A stretch of DNA of 64,000 nucleotides from Idiomarina seosinensis (GTDB taxonomy: Bacteria > Pseudomonadota > Gammaproteobacteria > Enterobacterales > Alteromonadaceae). The position numbers were made by a program, and so were the translations under genes. The notes below the pieces were generated by a model. The model was not told the origin of the DNA. It ran no database searches and saw nothing but the letters and a program-made list of their open reading frames with translations. Location of the stretch: the NCBI RefSeq assembly GCF_003987275.1, contig NZ_PIQF01000002.1, forward strand, positions 496,001 through 560,000. Direction: 5' to 3'. Shown here piece by piece: positions 54,230-64,000 of the stretch; position 1 is the stretch's first letter; each line of letters opens with the position of its first letter.

Positions 54230-54620
54230 TCGTTAATTTCGGGACTCTTAATGCCGATCGTAGATCCTGTCCACTGACTTACGCACAGCCCTATTTGCTT
54301 GTGGTTAGATCGGGTATAAGATCAGCTAAGGACTGTAGCCCGGTTGGGCATATCTGTGGGGATAACTATGGTTGTGTATAAACAGGGTAGTTATCCACTA
54401 GCTATGATCCCAATTCAAAGCCCGTTACTCACACCTTTTGATCACGCTGTAAATCTTTATCAATAAGGCTTATAGCGATCTATACACAGAAAACCGAAAG
54501 CTAATAGAAGTAATAATAGAAGATCTATAAAGATCTTAAACTGATCTTTCTTAGATCTTTAAACAACAATCTCTTCGTTTAAATCATTGGCTAAAAAATA
54601 ACCTTTTCGATCTGAGTCAA
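54214..54620. other. oriC: chromosomal replication origin oriC (mioC-mnmG gap)
   Basis: Fifteen GATC sites occur between 54196 and 54612. DnaA-box-like 9-mers: TTATACACA on the minus strand (54373-54381), TTATCCCCA on the minus strand (54357-54365), TTATCCACT (54391-54399), CTATACACA (54480-54488), TTACGCACA (54279-54287) and ATATACACA (54214-54222). Four GATCT repeats at 54522, 54532, 54543 and 54554, in AT-rich DNA next to mnmG, form a likely unwinding element. The order (boxes towards mioC, AT-rich 13-mers towards mnmG) matches the enteric origin. No gene is present from 54230 to 54675. Confidence 0.9.
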
Positions 54621-54675
54621 TTCGCGTTAAAATGCCTGGCTCGATTACACGTTTTAACCTAAAGGTCTATTTTTA

Positions 54676-56571
54676 ATGCCACGCACCAGTTCCCAACAGT
54701 TTGATGTCATCGTTGTCGGAGGCGGCCATGCAGGTACCGAAGCGGCTCTTGCAGCAGCCCGAATGGGAAGCCGTACGTTATTGTTAACTCACAATATCGA
54801 TACGTTAGGTCAAATGTCCTGCAACCCAGCCATTGGTGGCATCGGTAAAGGTCATCTGGTAAAAGAAATAGACGCGTTGGGCGGCGTAATGGCTAAAGCT
54901 GCTGACCGAGCTGGTATTCAATTTAGAACCCTTAACTCCTCGAAAGGACCAGCAGTAAGAGCAACTCGCGCACAAGCAGACAGACAACTCTATAAACAAG
55001 CAATTCGATATGCGCTCGAAACTCAACCAAACTTGACCTTATTTCAGCAAGGCTGTGATGATCTGATCGTCGAAAACGATCGAATTTGCGGTGTTGTTTC
55101 GCAAATGGGTTTGAGTTTTTACGCTGACAGCGTCGTCTTAACCGTAGGTACCTTCCTTGGCGGACAGATCCATATTGGTTTAGACAATTACCAAGGTGGT
55201 CGCGCTGGCGATCCACCGGCAAACGCTCTCGCAAAACGGCTTAGAGCTTTACCATTGCGTGTGGAACGCTTAAAAACTGGCACCCCACCGCGTATAGCCA
55301 GCCGGTCAATAGATTTCTCCGGAATGCAGGAACAGCCTGGCGATAACCCGACGCCAGTATTTTCCTATATGGGATCGCGCGCCGATCACCCACAGCAGAT
55401 TTCGTGTTACATCACACATACCAATCAACAAACTCACGATATTATTCGCTCAGGGTTGGATCGCTCGCCAATGTATTCAGGCGTTATTGGTGGTGTTGGA
55501 CCAAGATATTGTCCCTCGATAGAGGATAAAATTGTACGCTTTGAAGATAAAAGCTCTCATCAAATATTTGTCGAGCCAGAAGGGCTTGATACCTTTGAAG
55601 TGTATCCAAACGGTATATCAACCAGTTTACCTTTTGATATTCAGGAACAATTAGTTCGCTCGATTAAAGGTTTTGAAAATGCCGTTATAACCAGACCTGG
55701 ATATGCCATCGAGTATGATTACTTTGATCCTCGTGATCTGAAACAGTCACTAGAGACCAAAGTTATTGAGGGATTGTTTTTTGCCGGACAAATTAACGGC
55801 ACGACTGGCTATGAAGAAGCAGGTGCTCAAGGCTTAATTGCTGGCCTCAACGCTTCATTAAAAGCACAAGGCAAAGACAGTTGGTCACCGAGACGGGATC
55901 AAGCTTATGCCGGCGTGTTAATCGATGACTTATCAACTCTGGGTACTCAGGAACCCTACCGTATGTTCACCTCTCGAGCTGAATATCGTTTGTTATTAAG
56001 AGAAGATAACGCCGATATTCGATTAACTGAAAAAGGTCGTGAGCTGGGATTGGTTGATGATCAGCGCTGGTCTGCGTTTAATCAAAAGATGGAATCGATA
56101 GAGCAAGAAAAGCAACGCCTAAAAACCACTTGGGTGCATAAGGACCATGAAGCTGTGGGCAGCATTAATGCCCTGGTAAAAAGTCCTATTACCAAAGAAG
56201 TTAGTGGTGAAGAGTTATTACGTAGACCTGAAATTCACTATCAGGAGCTGGTAAAAACACCGTTTTTTGAACCAGGCCTGAACGATCCTGCAGCAGCGGA
56301 ACAGGTTGAAATTCAGACCAAATATGCCGGTTATATTTCGCGACAGCAAGACGAAATAGCAAAACAACAGCGGCATGAAAATACACTGCTGCCTGCAGGA
56401 TTCGATTACGCAGGTATTAAAGGTTTATCCAACGAAGTTATTGCTAAACTGAATGACCATCAACCAGAAACGGTTGGCAAAGCGGCTCGTATTTCCGGCA
56501 TTACTCCGGCGGCAATTTCAATGTTGTTGGTTCATCTTAAAAAACAAGGGTTGTTGCGTAAAAGCGCGTAA
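54676..56571 (+). CDS. mnmG: tRNA uridine-5-carboxymethylaminomethyl enzyme MnmG (GidA)
   Basis: FAD enzyme working with MnmE on wobble uridine-34; 631 residues. The FAD dinucleotide loop is [19 protein letters not shown] (near 13), followed by the conserved [22 protein letters not shown] segment (near 47), the RAxRAQADR region and the [11 protein letters not shown] motif (near 385). It is transcribed away from oriC, the arrangement in which it is called gidA. Confidence 0.98.
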   Translation: MPRTSSQQFDVIVVGGGHAGTEAALAAARMGSRTLLLTHNIDTLGQMSCNPAIGGIGKGHLVKEIDALGGVMAKAADRAGIQFRTLNSSKGPAVRATRAQADRQLYKQAIRYALETQPNLTLFQQGCDDLIVENDRICGVVSQMGLSFYADSVVLTVGTFLGGQIHIGLDNYQGGRAGDPPANALAKRLRALPLRVERLKTGTPPRIASRSIDFSGMQEQPGDNPTPVFSYMGSRADHPQQISCYITHTNQQTHDIIRSGLDRSPMYSGVIGGVGPRYCPSIEDKIVRFEDKSSHQIFVEPEGLDTFEVYPNGISTSLPFDIQEQLVRSIKGFENAVITRPGYAIEYDYFDPRDLKQSLETKVIEGLFFAGQINGTTGYEEAGAQGLIAGLNASLKAQGKDSWSPRRDQAYAGVLIDDLSTLGTQEPYRMFTSRAEYRLLLREDNADIRLTEKGRELGLVDDQRWSAFNQKMESIEQEKQRLKTTWVHKDHEAVGSINALVKSPITKEVSGEELLRRPEIHYQELVKTPFFEPGLNDPAAAEQVEIQTKYAGYISRQQDEIAKQQRHENTLLPAGFDYAGIKGLSNEVIAKLNDHQPETVGKAARISGITPAAISMLLVHLKKQGLLRKSA

Positions 56572-56580
56572 GGGTTTGTT

Positions 56581-57216
56581 TTGAAAACGGAATTGAAAAA
56601 GCTCATCGAGCAAACAAGATCTGATCATTTAATTGCATTAAACGATCAACAGTTAGACAAACTGACGGCCCTGGTTGAACAGCTGCACAAATGGAATAAA
56701 GCGTACAATCTAACCAGTGTCCGTGATCCTAAAGATATGTTGAGCAAACATATCGTGGACAGCTTGGTGATAGCGCCTTATTTAACAGGTAGGACTTTCA
56801 TTGATGTCGGCACTGGTCCGGGCTTGCCAGGCTTACCTTTAGCCATTGCAGAACCCGATAAGTCGTTTGTATTGCTCGACAGTCTGGGCAAACGCATTCG
56901 TTTTATCCGCCAAGTGTGCCATCAGCTCAATATAGACAATGTAACTGCTGTGCAAAGCAGAGTTGAAGACTACCGACAACAGGATTTTTCCTTTGATGGT
57001 GTGTTAAGTAGAGCCTTCGCCTCACTTAATGATATGCTCAGCTGGTGTCAGCATTTACCAAAAGCTGACGGCAAGTTTTATGCGCTTAAGGGACAATACC
57101 CGCAGCAAGAACTGGACGAATTATCTCAACAGTATAAGATTGACCAGATAGAAAAGTTACAGGTACCCGGTGTCGATGGCGAACGACACATTGCGATTAT
57201 ATCGCCAGCGCATTAA
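56581..57216 (+). CDS. rsmG: 16S rRNA (guanine-527-N7) methyltransferase
   Basis: A SAM-dependent methyltransferase of 211 residues: [21 protein letters not shown] (near 75) is the SAM-binding loop and LSRAFASL lies near 140. The start is TTG at 56581, with only a weak AAGGGT site upstream. It follows mnmG by 9 bp and precedes parA by 31 bp. Loss of this enzyme in other species gives low-level streptomycin resistance. Confidence 0.96.
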   Translation: MKTELKKLIEQTRSDHLIALNDQQLDKLTALVEQLHKWNKAYNLTSVRDPKDMLSKHIVDSLVIAPYLTGRTFIDVGTGPGLPGLPLAIAEPDKSFVLLDSLGKRIRFIRQVCHQLNIDNVTAVQSRVEDYRQQDFSFDGVLSRAFASLNDMLSWCQHLPKADGKFYALKGQYPQQELDELSQQYKIDQIEKLQVPGVDGERHIAIISPAH

Positions 57217-57247
57217 CACCCGTATAACGATAAGAGGTTAAACACCC

Positions 57248-58039
57248 GTGGCCACTACCATTGCGATAGCGAACCAAAAAGGCGGTGTCGGCAAAACCAC
57301 CACAGCAGTAAATTTAGCAGCCTCAATGGCTGCCACACGCCGAAAAGTCTTGTTAATAGACCTCGACCCGCAAGGCAATGCCACTATGGGCAGTGGTGTT
57401 GATAAGTACGACGTAGATAATACGGTTTACGAATTGCTGGTCGAAGAGAAACCGGTTAAAGATGTGGTGGAAAGTGATACTACTGGTAAATACCATTTAA
57501 TCGCCGCGAATTCCGATGTAACGGCAGCAGAAATTAAATTGATGGAATTTTTTGCTCGAGAAGTACGCTTGCGTAATTCATTAAAAGCGGTTCAGGATGA
57601 CTACGATTTTATATTTATTGATTGCCCTCCATCGTTAAACTTATTGACTGTTAATGCTATGGCTGCTGCCGATTCGGTGCTAGTTCCCATGCAGTGCGAG
57701 TATTATGCGTTAGAGGGCTTAACCGCTCTAATGGAAACCATTCGCCAACTGGCTGAAGTCGTCAATCCAGGGCTTTCAATTGAAGGTATTTTGCGAACCA
57801 TGTACGATCCTCGTAATCGTCTGGCTAATGATGTCTCTGAGCAATTAAAACAGCATTTTGGTGATAAAGTTTACCGTACGGTCATCCCCCGCAATGTACG
57901 TTTAGCTGAAGCGCCGTCGTTCGGTGCCCCTGCCATGTACTATGATAAATCATCGACAGGAGCTAAAGCATACCTATCTCTGGCCGGCGAATTAATTCGT
58001 CGTTCTGAACAACGGGCTAGTGCCGAAGTAAGCTCTTAA
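57248..58039 (+). CDS. parA: chromosome partitioning ATPase ParA (Soj)
   Basis: A deviant Walker A ATPase of 263 residues, binding DNA non-specifically and driving ParB-parS movement. The P-loop is QKGGVGKTTTAVNLA (near 9), with the signature Lys; switch segments LLIDLDPQGNATMG (near 35) and IFIDCPPSLNLLT (near 118) follow. GTG start, with AGAGG upstream. It has no N-terminal autoregulatory domain, as expected for chromosomal ParA. parB follows after 31 bp. Confidence 0.97.
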   Translation: MATTIAIANQKGGVGKTTTAVNLAASMAATRRKVLLIDLDPQGNATMGSGVDKYDVDNTVYELLVEEKPVKDVVESDTTGKYHLIAANSDVTAAEIKLMEFFAREVRLRNSLKAVQDDYDFIFIDCPPSLNLLTVNAMAAADSVLVPMQCEYYALEGLTALMETIRQLAEVVNPGLSIEGILRTMYDPRNRLANDVSEQLKQHFGDKVYRTVIPRNVRLAEAPSFGAPAMYYDKSSTGAKAYLSLAGELIRRSEQRASAEVSS

Positions 58040-58070
58040 CGGGTTATTAAAATAAGGAAATAGACAACTT

Positions 58071-58961
58071 ATGTCGGCAAAAAAACGAGGTTTAGGGCGT
58101 GGGCTAGATGCCTTGCTAACTAACAATAATGCGAGCCAACAAAAACAATCCCAGCAGACATCTGAAGAAATAACAGATGCGGTTGTTAAAGGCGAACTGC
58201 AAAAATTGCCAATAGAGAGTTTAAAGCCGGGCCGTTATCAACCTCGTAAAGATATGTCGCCTGAGGCATTAGAAGACCTTGCTGCATCAGTAAAAGCTCA
58301 AGGCATTATCCAGCCTATCGTGGTGCGTCCGGTTAGTGATGGCGAATATGAAATTATCGCCGGCGAGCGTCGCTGGCGGGCAGCTCAGTTGGCCAAGCTG
58401 GAATTAGTTCCTTGTTTGATCAAAGAGGTTACCGATGAAGCTGCTGTTGCCATTGCGTTAATTGAAAATATTCAGCGCGAAGATTTGAATGCAATGGAAG
58501 AAGCAAACGCTCTACAACGGTTGTTGGACGAATTTAAAATGACCCATCAGGACGTTGCTCAGGCAGTGGGTAAATCGCGTACTACGGTAACCAATTTACT
58601 ACGCTTGAATAACCTCGAATCCGGCGTAAAAACCTTACTTGAACGCGGCGACATAGACTTAGGCCACGCTAAATTGTTATTGGCACTACAGGGTGAGCAA
58701 CAAACCGATGTAGCACAACAAATTGTTGCTAAAGACTTAACAGTGCGCGAGTCTGAAAAATTAGTTCGCAAAACATTAGAACCCCCAAAACCGACCGAAA
58801 AACCAGAGCCTGATGCTGATATTGAGCGACTTCAAACACAACTGTCAGAAACGCTCGGTGCTAAAGTAGCGATCAACCACGGTCGTACAGGTAAAGGTAA
58901 AGTTGTTATTAATTACACTAATTTAGATGAGCTCGATGGCATTCTTTCTCATATAAAATAA
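58071..58961 (+). CDS. parB: chromosome partitioning protein ParB (Spo0J)
   Basis: A 296-residue CTP-dependent DNA clamp that loads at parS. The N-terminus has the ParA-stimulating segment KKRGLGRGLDALL (residues 4-16), the CTP-binding box IIAGERRWRAAQLA (near 96), the ENIQREDLNAMEEA segment (near 128) and a helix-turn-helix near 160 (HQDVAQAVGKSRTTVTNLLRL). A dimerisation tail follows. Its targets are presumably the two parS sites in recF. Confidence 0.97.
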   Translation: MSAKKRGLGRGLDALLTNNNASQQKQSQQTSEEITDAVVKGELQKLPIESLKPGRYQPRKDMSPEALEDLAASVKAQGIIQPIVVRPVSDGEYEIIAGERRWRAAQLAKLELVPCLIKEVTDEAAVAIALIENIQREDLNAMEEANALQRLLDEFKMTHQDVAQAVGKSRTTVTNLLRLNNLESGVKTLLERGDIDLGHAKLLLALQGEQQTDVAQQIVAKDLTVRESEKLVRKTLEPPKPTEKPEPDADIERLQTQLSETLGAKVAINHGRTGKGKVVINYTNLDELDGILSHIK

Positions 58962-59040
58962 CAGCTTTAGCTTAGTCTCTGCGTCACTTGTAGAACTTTT
59001 GTTAAATAGCATTGAAACCATAGCCTGTAGCCAAATTTGT

Positions 59041-59068
59041 TTGCAATTAATCGGCAGATCTTTATACT
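59041..59068 (+). promoter_or_regulatory. sigma-70 promoter of the atp operon
   Basis: A -35 TTGCAA (59041-59046, 4 of 6) and a -10 TATACT (59063-59068, 5 of 6) are separated by 16 bp, about 60 bp before atpI. Confidence 0.5.
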
Positions 59069-59130
59069 AGCGCGAGTTTCATACTGACTGCTAAATAGCG
59101 AGTCAGATGGTAGGCCAACGACCGAGGGTA

Positions 59131-59523
59131 ATGTCAGTGTCTCAGTCAATGACCAGAGCAGGTAGACAGCTAGCTCTAAAAACAATTTCAGGTCAGTTGG
59201 TTATCGTTGCTCTGCTAACTTTAATAGTAGCATTGAGCTTAAGTGGAAAAGCAGCCATCGCGTGTTTTGTTGGCGGACTGGCTGCTGTTGTTCCCAATAC
59301 CTTGTTTGCCGTTATTGCGTTTCTGCACGCAGGCGCTAGAGCAAACCAGAAGGTCGTAAAAAGTTTTTTTGTTGGAGAAGGCGTTAAATTATTACTCACT
59401 GCAGTTTTAATTAGTGCTCTTTTCCTAACAACAGATTTAAATCCAATGTGGTTACTAACTGGCTTCGTTGCTGCGGTTTTAGCACAGTGGATTGCGCCAA
59501 TTTTATTTTTAAAATCAACGTAA
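59131..59523 (+). CDS. atpI: ATP synthase protein I
   Basis: A 130-residue membrane protein with four hydrophobic helices, thought to help c-ring assembly. The start at 59131 (MSVSQSM) gives a length close to the enteric protein, with GAGGG just upstream; earlier (59107) and later (59149) ATG codons are possible. First gene of the atpIBEFHAG operon. Confidence 0.9.
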   Translation: MSVSQSMTRAGRQLALKTISGQLVIVALLTLIVALSLSGKAAIACFVGGLAAVVPNTLFAVIAFLHAGARANQKVVKSFFVGEGVKLLLTAVLISALFLTTDLNPMWLLTGFVAAVLAQWIAPILFLKST

Positions 59524-60333
<810 letters not shown>

Positions 60334-60359
60334 GTTTTAGTTTTATTTTTTAACTTTAA

Positions 60360-60638
<279 letters not shown>

Positions 60639-60675
60639 GCGCGATTCGACGGTCACCAGATAAAGGAGGTCCGTT

Positions 60676-61146
60676 GTGGATTTAAACGCAACTATAATTG
60701 GACAAACGATCGCGTTCATCGTGTTCGTGTGGTTCTGCATGAAATTTGTGTGGCCACCGATCATCAATGCCATCGAAGAACGTCAGAAGAAAATTGCTGA
60801 CGGGTTAAATGCGGGCGAGCGCGCTCAAAAAGACTTAGAGAAAGCCCAGCAAGAAATTGCTGAGCAGCTCAAAGAAGCTAAACAGCAGTCTGCTGAAATC
60901 ATTGAACAGGCGAAAAAACGTGGTGCCAAAATTGTTGAGGAAGAAACTCAACGCGGCCACGAGGAACGTGAAAAAATCGTTGCGTCTGGTCATGAAGAAG
61001 TTACTGCTGAGCGCAACCGTGCTCGTGAAGAACTGCGTAAACAAGTTGCGGTACTTGCCGTAACTGGTGCGCAAAAAATCATTGAGCGCGAAGTTGATAA
61101 AGACGCTCATAGCGACATCGTTGAAAAACTGGTCGCTGAACTTTAA
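60676..61146 (+). CDS. atpF: F0F1 ATP synthase subunit b
   Basis: The peripheral stalk subunit of 156 residues: one N-terminal transmembrane helix ([20 protein letters not shown]) and a long charged coiled coil. GTG start with a very strong AAAGGAGG site. Confidence 0.98.
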   Translation: MDLNATIIGQTIAFIVFVWFCMKFVWPPIINAIEERQKKIADGLNAGERAQKDLEKAQQEIAEQLKEAKQQSAEIIEQAKKRGAKIVEEETQRGHEEREKIVASGHEEVTAERNRAREELRKQVAVLAVTGAQKIIEREVDKDAHSDIVEKLVAEL

Positions 61147-61163
61147 TTAAGGGGTTAGAGCTT

Positions 61164-61697
61164 ATGTCAGAACTGACTACGGTCGCTCGCCCTTACGCAA
61201 AAGCAGCTTTTGATTTTGCTTTAGAACAGGGAGCGCTCGATAAGTGGGCCGATATGCTCGAATTTGCCGCTGTGGTGGCAAAAGACGAGACCATGGCATC
61301 GTTTTTGAGCAGCTCCTCGACTGTTGAAAAAACATCTGAAGTTTTTATTGGTGTCTGTGGCGACGAGCTAGACGACAGCGCAGAAAACTTTATTAAGGTG
61401 TTGGCGGAAAACCAACGTTTACCCGCTTTATCAGCAGTTAGTGAGCTTTATCGGACATTCCGTGCTGACTACGAAAAAGAAGTTGTTGTTGATGTGAAAT
61501 CCGCAGTTAAACTGCTAAAAGCACAGCAAACAGCATTGAGTAAAGCATTGGAAAAGCGTCTGCAACGCAAAATTAAGCTGAACTGCAGTGTCGATAAGTC
61601 CATTCTCGGTGGACTGGTTATTGAAGCAGGTGACACCGTGATAGATGGCACCTTGCGCGGCAAGTTGGATAGACTTGCTTACGCACTGCAATCCTAA
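61164..61697 (+). CDS. atpH: F0F1 ATP synthase subunit delta
   Basis: A 177-residue stalk subunit joining b to the F1 head: N-terminal helical domain starting [18 protein letters not shown], and a C-terminal domain with [20 protein letters not shown]. Ends 14 bp before atpA. Confidence 0.97.
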   Translation: MSELTTVARPYAKAAFDFALEQGALDKWADMLEFAAVVAKDETMASFLSSSSTVEKTSEVFIGVCGDELDDSAENFIKVLAENQRLPALSAVSELYRTFRADYEKEVVVDVKSAVKLLKAQQTALSKALEKRLQRKIKLNCSVDKSILGGLVIEAGDTVIDGTLRGKLDRLAYALQS

Positions 61698-61711
61698 TTG
61701 GGGACTTGAGC

Positions 61712-63253
61712 ATGCAATTGAATTCAAATGAAATCGCAGAACTGATCAAACAGCGAATTGAGAAGTTCGAAGTCACCAGCGAAGCTCGTAACGAAGGTAC
61801 CATCATGTCTGTGCAAGACGGTATCATTCGCATTCACGGACTTGCAGACTGTCTGCAAGGTGAAATGGTTGAGCTGCCTGGTAATCGTTACGCTATCGCA
61901 CTGAACCTTGAACGTGATTCAGTTGGTGCGGTTGTTATGGGTCCTTATGCAGATTTGCAGGAAGGAACCAAAGTAAAATCGACCGGCCGTATCCTTGAGG
62001 TACCGGTTGGTGAAAAGCTTCTAGGTCGTGTTGTTAACACATTGGGTCAGCCTATTGATGGTAAAGGTCCAATCGAAGCAGACGGCTATGAGCCTGTCGA
62101 AAAAATCGCCCCCGGTGTTATCGAACGTCAATCAGTTGATCAGCCTGTACAAACTGGCTACAAATCAATTGACTCGATGATTCCAGTGGGTCGTGGCCAG
62201 CGTGAGCTTATCATCGGTGACCGTCAAACCGGTAAAACAGCTTTAGCCGTGGATGCTATTATTAACCAGAAAGATTCTGGCATTAAATGTGTTTACGTGG
62301 CAATTGGTCAGAAAAACTCAACCATCTCTGCGGTAGTGCGCAAGTTGGAAGAGCACGGCGCATTGGAAAACACCATTGTTGTCGCTGCTTCTGCTTCAGA
62401 ATCAGCAGCGTTACAATATTTGGCAGCATACTCTGGCTGTACTATGGGTGAATACTTCCGTGACCGTGGTGAAGACTCGTTGATCGTCTATGATGACTTG
62501 TCTAAGCAGGCTGTTGCCTATCGTCAAATTTCACTGTTGTTGCGTCGTCCTCCGGGTCGTGAAGCATTCCCTGGTGACGTTTTCTACCTTCACTCTCGTC
62601 TACTTGAGCGTGCAGCGCGTGTTAACGCGGACTACGTAGAGAAGTTCACTGATGGTAAAGTAAAAGGTCAGACTGGTTCTTTAACTGCTTTGCCTATCAT
62701 TGAAACTCAGGCAGGTGACGTATCGGCATTCGTACCGACTAACGTTATCTCAATCACCGATGGTCAGATCTTCCTTGAAACTGACTTGTTTAACTCAGGT
62801 ATTCGTCCTGCGGTTAACGCGGGTGTTTCGGTTTCTCGTGTTGGTGGTTCAGCACAAACCAAAATCATCAAGAAATTGGGTGGCGGTATCCGTCTTGCTC
62901 TTGCTCAGTATCGTGAATTGGCAGCGTTCGCCCAGTTCGCATCTGACCTTGATGAATCGACTCGTTCACAGTTGGAACACGGTCAGCGTGTTACCGAACT
63001 GATGAAACAGAAACAGTACAAGCCTATGAGTGTGTCTCAGATGGCTGTATCAATTTACGCCGTTGAAAAAGGCTTCTTGAAAGACGTTGAAATCGACAAA
63101 ATCATGGATTTTGAAGAATCACTGCAATCTTTCATGTCGAGCGAATACGCCGAGCTAATGGCTGAGATTGATAAAACTGGCAACTATAACGACGACATCG
63201 ATGCGCAATTGAAAGCCGCGCTTGAGAAATTCAAGCAAACGCAATCATGGTAA
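61712..63253 (+). CDS. atpA: F0F1 ATP synthase subunit alpha
   Basis: The non-catalytic nucleotide-binding subunit of 513 residues, the same length as the enteric one. ATG 61712 ([13 protein letters not shown]) is used, not the in-frame TTG at 61706. The P-loop is [13 protein letters not shown] (near 169); [24 protein letters not shown] and the arginine finger region VSRVGGSAQ lie further on. GGGG precedes the start. Confidence 0.99.
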   Translation: MQLNSNEIAELIKQRIEKFEVTSEARNEGTIMSVQDGIIRIHGLADCLQGEMVELPGNRYAIALNLERDSVGAVVMGPYADLQEGTKVKSTGRILEVPVGEKLLGRVVNTLGQPIDGKGPIEADGYEPVEKIAPGVIERQSVDQPVQTGYKSIDSMIPVGRGQRELIIGDRQTGKTALAVDAIINQKDSGIKCVYVAIGQKNSTISAVVRKLEEHGALENTIVVAASASESAALQYLAAYSGCTMGEYFRDRGEDSLIVYDDLSKQAVAYRQISLLLRRPPGREAFPGDVFYLHSRLLERAARVNADYVEKFTDGKVKGQTGSLTALPIIETQAGDVSAFVPTNVISITDGQIFLETDLFNSGIRPAVNAGVSVSRVGGSAQTKIIKKLGGGIRLALAQYRELAAFAQFASDLDESTRSQLEHGQRVTELMKQKQYKPMSVSQMAVSIYAVEKGFLKDVEIDKIMDFEESLQSFMSSEYAELMAEIDKTGNYNDDIDAQLKAALEKFKQTQSW

Positions 63254-63260
63254 TCGCACG

Positions 63261-63278
63261 TGGCCGCAGTTGCGGCCA
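63261..63278 (+). other. hairpin between atpA and atpG
   Basis: TGGCCGCA-GT-TGCGGCCA is an 18-base palindrome with an 8-bp stem. No T run follows, so it is probably not a terminator; it may stabilise or process the mRNA between the two cistrons. Confidence 0.7.
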
Positions 63279-63307
63279 TTTGTCGTTGAGTTAACAGGAG
63301 AATCGTC

Positions 63308-64000
63308 ATGGCCAGCGGTAAAGAGATAAAAACTCAGATCTCGAGTATCGGTAATACTCAGAAGATCACCAGTGCTATGGAAATGGTCGCTGCGTCGAAG
63401 ATGAAGAAGGCGCAGGAACGTATGGAGGCGAGTCGCCCCTATGCGGACACCATTCGTAAGGTGATTGGTCATGTAGCGCGCGGCAACCTTGAGTATCGTC
63501 ATCCATTTATGGAAGAACGTCAGGTTAAGCGCGTTGGTTACATCATTGTTTCTACCGACCGTGGTTTGTGTGGCGGCTTGAACGGTAATGAGTTCAAAAA
63601 AGTCGTTAAGCACGCTAACGAATGGAAAGAGCAAGATGTAGAAGCAGATTTTGCCGCGATAGGCAGCAAAGCAACCGGTTTCTTCAAGCGCTTTGGTCAA
63701 TTAAAAGCGCAAGTATCAGGGATGGGCGATAAGCCAGAACTGAAAGAAATTACTGGTTCAATCCAGGTTATGCTGGATGCTTTCGAAGAAGGCAAAATCG
63801 ATCGCTTGTACGTTGTATTCAACAAATTTGTGAATACGATGACCCAAGAGCCGACCATTCATCAATTGTTGCCATTGCCGCAAACAGGATCGGACGAGAA
63901 CGTCCAGACAGGTAGCTGGGACTATCTGTACGAGCCGAATCCTGAAAGTATTCTAGATACGCTAATTCGTCGCTTCGTAGAAATGGAAGTGTACCAGGGC
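63308..64000 (+). CDS. atpG: F0F1 ATP synthase subunit gamma (C-terminus cut off)
   Basis: The central rotor shaft. The ATG at 63308 has AGGAG 8 bases upstream. The visible 231 codons begin [21 protein letters not shown] and contain [11 protein letters not shown] (near 80). The enteric protein has about 287 residues, so roughly 56 residues and the stop lie beyond the right edge, which is why it has no closed reading frame here. Confidence 0.97.
   Translation, partial: MASGKEIKTQISSIGNTQKITSAMEMVAASKMKKAQERMEASRPYADTIRKVIGHVARGNLEYRHPFMEERQVKRVGYIIVSTDRGLCGGLNGNEFKKVVKHANEWKEQDVEADFAAIGSKATGFFKRFGQLKAQVSGMGDKPELKEITGSIQVMLDAFEEGKIDRLYVVFNKFVNTMTQEPTIHQLLPLPQTGSDENVQTGSWDYLYEPNPESILDTLIRRFVEMEVYQG

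Noticed and set aside
54193-54381. 62-codon ORF across the origin
   Set aside because: It overlaps DnaA boxes and GATC sites and has no protein character.

Overview
This window is a stretch of core chromosome from a marine-type gammaproteobacterium around its replication origin. The gene content (aerobic beta-oxidation operon fadBA, cytochrome c4 beside engB and yihI, mioC-oriC-mnmG, parAB in front of the atp operon, Pseudomonas-type parS sites) and the AT/GC-balanced codon use point to Alteromonadales, most plausibly Idiomarinaceae. That placement is inferred from gene order and protein character, not from a search. There are no rRNA or tRNA genes, insertion sequences, prophages or CRISPR arrays.

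Layout. 1-8.4 kb: truncated amidohydrolase lipoprotein, a small acidic secreted protein, alr, an S9 peptidase, a stand-alone prephenate dehydratase, an esterase, purEK, an isochorismatase-like hydrolase and a cold-shock protein with a long leader. 8.5-18 kb: an Aer-like chemoreceptor behind a sigma-28 promoter, cysE, a DUF2489 gene, yihI, a 593-base AT-rich gap that looks like a small-RNA locus, cytochrome c4, engB, an EamA transporter and polA. 18-24 kb: a FAN1-like VRR-NUC nuclease and the minus-strand cluster dprA-smg-yrdD-tsaC-hemF-aroE. 24-28.3 kb: the divergent def-fmt-rsmB-trkA operon. 28.3-38.9 kb: yigZ, slt, fadBA, tusA, a GNAT protein, tag and glyQS. 39-45 kb: dnaA-dnaN-recF-gyrB (minus strand), with two parS sites inside recF. 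45.3-53.7 kb: rpmH-rnpA-yidD-yidC, mnmE, a DAACS symporter, a FUSC protein and small accessory genes. 53.8-59 kb: mioC, oriC, mnmG, rsmG, parA, parB. 59-64 kb: atpIBEFHAG, cut off inside atpG.

How it fits together. The right half is one replication/segregation/energy neighbourhood. oriC has 15 GATC sites, several DnaA boxes and four helically phased GATCT repeats. DnaA, the sliding clamp, RecF and gyrase lie 10-16 kb to its left. ParA/ParB lie 3 kb to its right and can act on the two recF-embedded parS sites. The genome is very compact: six tail-to-tail gene pairs overlap by 17-50 bp, and many same-strand neighbours share stop/start bases.

I found no obviously new defence or biosynthetic system. 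The best candidate for something undescribed is the yihI-cytochrome c4 gap. Read on the minus strand it has an orphan intrinsic terminator, a TATAAT promoter, and tandem hairpins whose loops carry A-rich AACAA-type motifs. This would fit a regulatory RNA, possibly an Hfq-binding one. A second noncoding structure of interest is a 13-bp inverted repeat with a competing hairpin in the polA-VRR-NUC gap.
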